From positions 1-9,280 of the forward strand of contig JADLCW010000146.1 of assembly GCA_020847015.1 (NCBI GenBank): a DNA stretch of 9,280 nucleotides. The letters run 5' to 3'. A program made the position numbers and the translations under genes. The DNA comes from Thermomicrobiales bacterium (GTDB lineage: Bacteria > Chloroflexota > Chloroflexia > Thermomicrobiales > UBA6265). The notes under the pieces were generated by a model that did not search any database, had not been told where the DNA came from, and was given only the letters and a program-made list of their open reading frames with translations. Shown here piece after piece: positions 6,290-9,280 of this stretch (position 1 is the first letter of the stretch; each line of letters starts with the position of its first letter).

Positions 6290-7164
6290 CGGTCCTCTCC
6301 GTGGATCGTCAGCAATCGAGCCGGATTGTCAATCAGCCCGCGCCGCACGTCCTGTGCGGCGACTCCCGCGTCCATTAGCACCAGCGGAAACACGTCCAGC
6401 GCCATCGCGATCCCGGTCGGATGTCCGCGCACGCGTAGCTGGTCGGCGTGTCCTGCTCCGCTGGAAAAAAGCAAACGGTCGGCCCAGCCAGCTTCCACCA
6501 GCGACCCCACCAGTGTCGCCACGGGCTGCCTGCTGTCGCCGAGCAGCCGGTCGAACGCGATCGTGGCGCCAAGGTTCAGCACCTGCGCGGCGGCAGCGCT
6601 CGCTACTACCCAGTCGAGATTACCGACCCAGATCCGGGATACATCGACTCCGGCATTACGCAGACGTATGACGGCATCGACGGCATCATCGGCCCGATCG
6701 GCATGGATGCGCGCGGCCAGACCTGTCGCTCGCATGTTGCGCGCAAGCGCTTTGGCGGCGCCTTGACGTACGGCTTCGGTAGTGACTTCGAGTCCTCCCC
6801 AAGTGAAACTGTGCGCCTCGTCGGGTTCGAGCAAGCTGTCGGGCCCGGCAAAATCGACCCGATGCAACACGACGACGTGAACCGGTATCCGCTCGGCGAG
6901 CCAGCGCACCCCGGGGAGCACGGCGCCGCCTATCCCTCCACCGGAAACCACAAGAGAACGCACTCCGATCGCGTGGGCATCCGCAAGTTCGGCCAACAGC
7001 GCGTGTTTCGGGTCGATCGCGGTGCGCTCTCCGGCATCCGTGACAAACAGGTCGGCAATTGGCTCACCCGCCAGCGTCACCCCAAGCGCGCCCGGTTCGA
7101 TTGGTCCGAGCGCCGTCATCACATGCGGCTGCGCGAGATCGAGCGCGACGTCCTCGTCAGCCAT
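6286..7164 (-). CDS. Phosphotriesterase-family TIM-barrel protein lacking most metal ligands (likely pseudoenzyme)
   Basis: A 292-residue homologue of the phosphotriesterase/aryldialkylphosphatase family (PF02126). The N-terminal signature (MTALGPIEPGALGVTL, 16-31), the barrel strand GVRSLVVSG (67-75), the stretch AKALARNMRATGL (137-149), AFDRLL (203-208) and the C-terminal block LIDNPARLLTI (278-288) follow the family in order. The active site does not. The HxH motif (usually HEH) is GEP (33-35), the bridging carboxylated Lys is Glu126 (GLEVTT), the second-strand His is kept (His154, RIHADR), the next His is Asn182 (VGNLDW) and the metal Asp is Gly236 (FSSGAG). A binuclear metal hydrolase is therefore unlikely, so I predict a binding, regulatory or altered-chemistry role. 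The start at 7164 is uncertain (weak Shine-Dalgarno); the in-frame ATG at 7119 begins exactly at the family N terminus. It is coupled to the HAD gene. Confidence 0.85.
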   Translation of the reverse strand: MADEDVALDLAQPHVMTALGPIEPGALGVTLAGEPIADLFVTDAGERTAIDPKHALLAELADAHAIGVRSLVVSGGGIGGAVLPGVRWLAERIPVHVVVLHRVDFAGPDSLLEPDEAHSFTWGGLEVTTEAVRQGAAKALARNMRATGLAARIHADRADDAVDAVIRLRNAGVDVSRIWVGNLDWVVASAAAAQVLNLGATIAFDRLLGDSRQPVATLVGSLVEAGWADRLLFSSGAGHADQLRVRGHPTGIAMALDVFPLVLMDAGVAAQDVRRGLIDNPARLLTIHGEDR

Positions 7165-7311
7165 CCGCCGGTCGAGATCGTCGTCCGCTCCAGCTCCGAT
7201 CCAACCGCTATCCGTTTCTTCCGACCGCCGCCACACGTCGCCCAAACTCCTTGTCCCGCCAGCATCCAGCCTGCCGTTGGCTATTGTGCACGAGCGGCAA
7301 CCACGATCGCC

Positions 7312-7325
7312 GTACGGCGCCGTAC
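7312..7325. promoter_or_regulatory. Perfect 14-bp palindrome upstream of the inositol-monophosphatase-family gene
   Basis: GTACGGC-GCCGTAC, no spacer, 50 bp before the ATG at 7376 in the divergent spacer to the phosphotriesterase-like gene. A candidate operator. A single 14-bp palindrome is expected about once per 16 kb by chance, so only the location makes it notable. Confidence 0.3.
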
Positions 7326-7375
7326 CATCTCGTTCGTTGCAGACAGCGGCCGGGATCGGAAGGAGCGCCACGAGC

Positions 7376-8248
7376 ATGTTCGAGGGATCGCCCCATCAGG
7401 AGGACGCGGCGGTTGCGATCGCCGCCGCGGTCGAGGCCGGTGAAGCCGTGCGTGATTTGTATGAGCACGCGGCCGCCAGCACCTATGCCAAGGCCGACGG
7501 TTCGGTGGTGACCGATGCCGACTTCGCCGCCGACGCCATCGTACGTCGGGTGCTGGCCAAGCGGCGCCCCGCCGACGCGATCCTCACCGAGGAGGGCCAG
7601 GACGACTCGGCCCGCCTGGTAGAGCACCGCTGCTGGATCGTCGATCCAATCGATGGCACCCAGCAGTTCGTCGAGCGCACGGGTGATTTCGACGTGCTGG
7701 TCGCCCTTGCCGTCGATGGCGAGCCAGTCGTCGCCGCTTCGGTTCAGCCATCTACCGGGCTTCTCTGTGTCGCCGTGGCCGGCGCCGGGGCGTGGACCGG
7801 GATTGCTGGGGTGGAAGATCTGGAACGGGTTCGCTACGACGCGGTTCCGGAACCGCCGCGCATAGCCACCTCGATCTGGTTTGGCGCGCCCAACAATCTC
7901 GGCGCCCTTGACGCCATCGCGGATCGCATTGGCGGCAGTACGGTGGATCACACCCGGATCGGGTTCACGCCGCGGTTATTTCTGGGCAACCGCCCGTGCG
8001 ACGCCATCCTCGGGTTCCGCACCACCGGGCGAGATCAGTTCATGGCCTATGAATGGGATTTTGCAGTCGGCGACCTGTTCATCCACGAAGCGGGCGGCTG
8101 CCTCACCGATCTCGATGGAGTCCGGTTTCGCTATAACCGGATGCCGCCGACATTCGCTCGCGGCTTGATCGCTACCGTCTCGCCCGCGCTGCACGATCGC
8201 CTGCTGACTGCTACCCGCGCTGAACTGACCGAGCGCGGCCTGCTGTAG
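7376..8248 (+). CDS. Inositol monophosphatase-family phosphatase (IMPase/HisN/CysQ superfamily)
   Basis: A 290-residue member of the Li+-sensitive Mg2+-dependent phosphatase superfamily. Signatures in order are AKADGSVVTDAD (38-49), TEEG (71-74) with metal ligand Glu73, the core WIVDPIDGTQQF (87-98) with Asp90 and Asp93, and EWDFAVGDLFIHEAGG (226-241) with Asp228. All catalytic ligands are present, so the enzyme should be active. The substrate could be inositol phosphate, histidinol phosphate (hisN) or a 3'-phosphoadenosine nucleotide (cysQ); the sequence alone does not decide. The ATG at 7376 has GGAAGGAG 10 nt upstream, whereas the longer frame back to 7022 is antisense to the neighbouring gene. 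It is divergent from the phosphotriesterase-like/HAD unit and convergent with the USP gene, with only 15 bp between their stops. Confidence 0.92.
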   Translation: MFEGSPHQEDAAVAIAAAVEAGEAVRDLYEHAAASTYAKADGSVVTDADFAADAIVRRVLAKRRPADAILTEEGQDDSARLVEHRCWIVDPIDGTQQFVERTGDFDVLVALAVDGEPVVAASVQPSTGLLCVAVAGAGAWTGIAGVEDLERVRYDAVPEPPRIATSIWFGAPNNLGALDAIADRIGGSTVDHTRIGFTPRLFLGNRPCDAILGFRTTGRDQFMAYEWDFAVGDLFIHEAGGCLTDLDGVRFRYNRMPPTFARGLIATVSPALHDRLLTATRAELTERGLL

Positions 8249-8263
8249 CAAGTCTCGCGCTGC

Positions 8264-8806
8264 CTATGGCCGCAAAGGACGTATCGGCGGCGCATCGGCA
8301 GCCACCGGCGTCAGCAGCAGATGGACACTCCCCAGTCGGGCCAAGCGGCGCGCCAATTCACTGTGCGCCCCAAGCGGCAGCACCGATGTGGCTTTCGCCG
8401 TCAGCACCACCAGCGGCGACGGCCAGCGTCCTAGCTCTCGCACGATCTGGATGAACGGATCGCCAACGCGCACGATGATGACTGATTCCGCTATGCAATG
8501 ATACCGCTGGGTAACCGATTCCAGATACGCTTCGGCTTCTCGCCGCGCTTCCATTACTTCTGGCGAGGTGTCGCCCAGATCGGCGCCCGCCGGGCCGTGC
8601 GGAGGGTGCGCCACAGGCGGCTCCGGGAAAGAGACCACCCGGAGGAACACGAGCGGAACCGCGTGCAATCGGGCCTCGTACAAGGCGATCGGCACCGCCC
8701 GCTCAGCTCGCGACGACCCGTCCAGCGGCGCCAGCACGCTGCCGAATCCGACGACTTCCTCCCGAGCGGCTTTCGTCGATTGCGCCTTGTCGTGGTGCCC
8801 GCTCAT
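8264..8806 (-). CDS. Universal stress protein (UspA-domain), degenerate ATP-binding motif
   Basis: A 180-residue single-domain USP. The first strand and loop are SVLAPLDGSSRAERAVPIAL (23-42), with the usual Asp29. A helix rich in charged residues (81-101) and VRVGDPFIQIVREL (112-125) follow. The C-terminal part, VVLTAKATSVLPLGAHSELARRL (133-155), aligns to the ATP-binding G-2x-G-9x-G(S/T) region but has lost the first two glycines; only LGAHSELA is recognisable. ATP binding is therefore doubtful, as in UspA-like non-binders. The start at 8806 is chosen over the ATG at 8881 because GGAG lies 9 nt upstream and the extra 25 residues read as Arg-rich noise. The gene lies 86 bp after the broken minus-strand gene and converges on the inositol-monophosphatase-family gene. 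No partner is obvious. Confidence 0.82.
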   Translation of the reverse strand: MSGHHDKAQSTKAAREEVVGFGSVLAPLDGSSRAERAVPIALYEARLHAVPLVFLRVVSFPEPPVAHPPHGPAGADLGDTSPEVMEARREAEAYLESVTQRYHCIAESVIIVRVGDPFIQIVRELGRWPSPLVVLTAKATSVLPLGAHSELARRLARLGSVHLLLTPVAADAPPIRPLRP

Positions 8807-8815
8807 GCGCCCGTT

Positions 8816-8819
8816 CTCC
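8816..8819 (-). promoter_or_regulatory. Ribosome binding site deciding the USP start
   Basis: GGAG on the minus strand, 9 nt before the ATG at 8806. The upstream alternative at 8881 lacks such a site. Confidence 0.45.
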
Positions 8820-8892
8820 GATTGTCGCCCCTGCCGCTCACGCCTGCTCCACGGTACCCTCGCGATGCCGAGCCGCGCCACCCCGTGGCGCT

Positions 8893-9280
8893 CTACGCGG
8901 CAAGCCAGCGGTCGCAGATTGCGCCGGTTTCATGGCCGCACGCGCTCCGCCATGCGAAATCGAGCGGAATCATCCGTTCGATCGCGTCGGCCGAGGTCGA
9001 CCATTGGGTCCGCAGCCACGGCTCGATCCAGGTGAACGCTTGCGACACGGCCGGGCCGAGCCGGACAGTTCGCGCTGCGTGGCCCGCATCTCCGGCCGTG
9101 CAGTGAAGGCGACGGCATCAGCCGCCATCTCTGGTTCTCTGGTTCCGATCGGAAAAACCCACTGCCCGGCGATCGCGCAGTAGCGCCAGGTCGGTGCGAA
9201 ATCGACCCACTCGGTTCCGAGCCAGCCGACTGGCTCGATGCCGCACGTCCACTACCGGCCGCCGATCGCGGTCGCGGCGC
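8893..9280 (-). pseudogene. 3' part of an unrecognised Trp-rich protein gene, interrupted by two frameshifts
   Basis: No single frame is open across this stretch, but three segments join into one coherent protein. From the right edge, one frame reads RDRRPVVDV to about 9243. A second frame reads GIEPVGWLGTEWVDFAPTW, RYCAIAGQWVFPIGTREPEM and AADAVAFTARPEMRATQREL to about 9066. A third reads RLGPAVSQAFTWIEPWLRTQ, WSTSADAIERMIPLDFAWRS and ACGHETGAICDRWLAA to the TAG at 8895-8893. Codons are G/C-ending as in the neighbouring genes. About 130 residues are visible, with nine Trp. The changes fit a one-base insertion near 9241 and a one-base deletion near 9062-9068. It may be a recent pseudogene or two sequencing errors in one intact gene. 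I do not recognise the family. The 5' end lies outside the window. Confidence 0.5.

Noticed and set aside
6820..6840. GGGTTCGAGC resembling a tRNA T-loop
   Set aside because: It lies within the phosphotriesterase-like gene, and no acceptor or anticodon stem can be formed around it.
6448..7443. A 331-codon plus-strand frame opposite the phosphotriesterase-like gene
   Set aside because: Antisense shadow; the opposite strand aligns to a family along its full length.
7208..7951. A 247-codon minus-strand frame opposite the 5' half of the IMPase-family gene
   Set aside because: No motifs, and it covers a gene with complete catalytic signatures.
8498..9106. A 202-codon plus-strand frame over the USP gene and the broken gene
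   Set aside because: Arg/Pro-rich shadow with no domain; the minus strand explains the region better.

Overview
The window is GC-rich, tightly packed bacterial DNA with strong G/C third-position codon bias. Its gene set is a molybdenum-hydroxylase Fe-S subunit with CoxG, a HemL-like aminotransferase, a cyclase-family hydrolase, a secreted CAP/SH3 protein, a phosphotriesterase-family protein, two phosphatases and a USP. This would fit a free-living Chloroflexota (Thermomicrobia-like) or a deep actinobacterial lineage. That taxonomic guess is inference; no rRNA or other marker gene is present.

Layout. (1) Bases 1-800, minus strand: the end of a CO dehydrogenase / xanthine dehydrogenase family locus. 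A complete coxG-like SRPBCC gene is followed 24 bp later by a GTG-started [2Fe-2S] small-subunit gene that runs off the left edge. (2) Bases 801-981: a divergent intergenic region with several short inverted repeats. (3) Bases 982-3066, plus strand: a HemL-like class III aminotransferase/aminomutase and a cyclase-family metal-dependent hydrolase, separated by 66 bp that hold a perfect 11-bp-stem hairpin. (4) Bases 3345-4532, plus strand: an exported protein with a CAP domain and three bacterial SH3 repeats, followed by a 10-bp-stem hairpin. (5) Bases about 4533-5554: roughly 1 kb with no convincing intact gene, containing hairpins and what may be a decayed minus-strand gene. (6) Bases 5555-7164, minus strand: a two-gene unit with an ATGA overlap, made of a phosphotriesterase-family protein that has lost nearly all its metal ligands and an intact HAD phosphatase. 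(7) Bases 7376-8248, plus strand: a complete inositol-monophosphatase-family gene, divergent from (6). (8) Bases 8264-8806, minus strand: a USP-domain protein with a degenerate ATP motif. (9) Bases 8893-9280, minus strand: the 3' part of an unrecognised Trp-rich gene that is readable only across two frameshifts.

How it may work together. Parts 1-3 could form a catabolic neighbourhood: a Mo hydroxylase for oxidative attack, the cyclase-family enzyme for hydrolysis of an amide or lactone, and the aminotransferase for amino-group handling. Parts 6-7 group two metal-dependent phosphatases around a PTE-fold pseudoenzyme. Both links rest on gene order only. I found no CRISPR array, tRNA, rRNA, intact transposase or integrase. 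The most unusual item is the ligand-less phosphotriesterase homologue at 6286-7164.
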